From contig OY754330.1 in the NCBI GenBank assembly GCA_963573305.1, positions 8,680,001-8,744,000 on the forward strand: DNA of 64,000 bases. The letters are read 5' to 3'. Below the pieces are notes generated by a model. That model ran no database searches. It saw nothing but the letters and a program-made list of their open reading frames with translations, and was not told the origin of the DNA. Of the stretch, positions 63,979 to 64,000 are shown one piece after another; the first letter of the stretch is position 1, and each line of letters opens with the position of its first letter. This DNA is from Pyrrhosoma nymphula (Eukaryota > Arthropoda > Insecta > Odonata > Coenagrionidae). A program made the translations under genes and the position numbers.

Positions 63979-64000
63979 TTAATTTGGGTAGTTTCCTGTA

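Overview
The window is eukaryotic, AT-rich genomic DNA, most likely from an arthropod. It has no operons or bacterial signals. Its one clear host gene is broken into 13 short GT-AG exons over 50 kb, and almost everything between them is transposable-element (TE) DNA. The Ty1/copia, Penelope-like, hAT, piggyBac and pogo/Tigger families seen here fit an insect or crustacean, but I cannot name the species.

The host gene, on the minus strand (63088 down to 13429), encodes paraplegin (SPG7), a subunit of the mitochondrial inner-membrane m-AAA protease. Thirteen exons join in frame to about 814 codons. They carry a basic N-terminus, two membrane segments, Walker A and B, the second region of homology with arginine fingers, an HESGH zinc-protease motif and a third zinc ligand. 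Nothing looks broken. Its introns run from 0.3 to 10.9 kb.

Layout, left to right. 1-3742: a nearly intact copia element (minus), running off the left edge. 4007-7713: a young copia element (plus) with near-identical LTRs and a 5-bp target-site duplication (TSD) but no reverse transcriptase. 7.7-13.4 kb: a piggyBac-like scrap, a decayed 207-bp tandem repeat, a pogo end carrying a hAT miniature element (MITE), and a non-LTR retrotransposon 3' end. 13.4-24.5 kb (intron 12): a long inverted repeat of piggyBac sequence, a decayed copia element, and a 3.3-kb DNA transposon with a spliced transposase gene. 24.7-30.4 kb (intron 11): a complete-length hAT element. 30.6-33.6 kb (intron 10): a 1.5-kb foldback element. 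33.7-40.8 kb (intron 9): a tRNA-derived SINE, a dispersed repeat split by a Penelope-like insertion, a copia gag scrap and a decayed Penelope-like reverse transcriptase. A second, truncated SINE copy sits just left of exon 10 in intron 10. 41.6-51.3 kb (introns 7 and 6): a MITE, a LINE scrap, a hammerhead-like palindrome element, a non-autonomous pogo element and a decayed piggyBac element. 51.4-62.3 kb (introns 5 to 2): more MITEs, two further palindromic elements and a 5S-rRNA-derived sequence. The 5' flank of SPG7 holds a possible small spliced upstream ORF and another MITE.

The most interesting signals are a set of short palindromic elements with 12-15 bp TSDs, two of which carry head-to-head hammerhead-ribozyme-like cores related to Penelope-like elements; a recently mobilised copia copy that lacks its own reverse transcriptase; copia-type primer sites matching the anticodon region of initiator tRNA-Met in three separate elements; a transposon family I cannot place, with 8-bp TSD and an intron; and a piggyBac inverted repeat that could form a long hairpin RNA.
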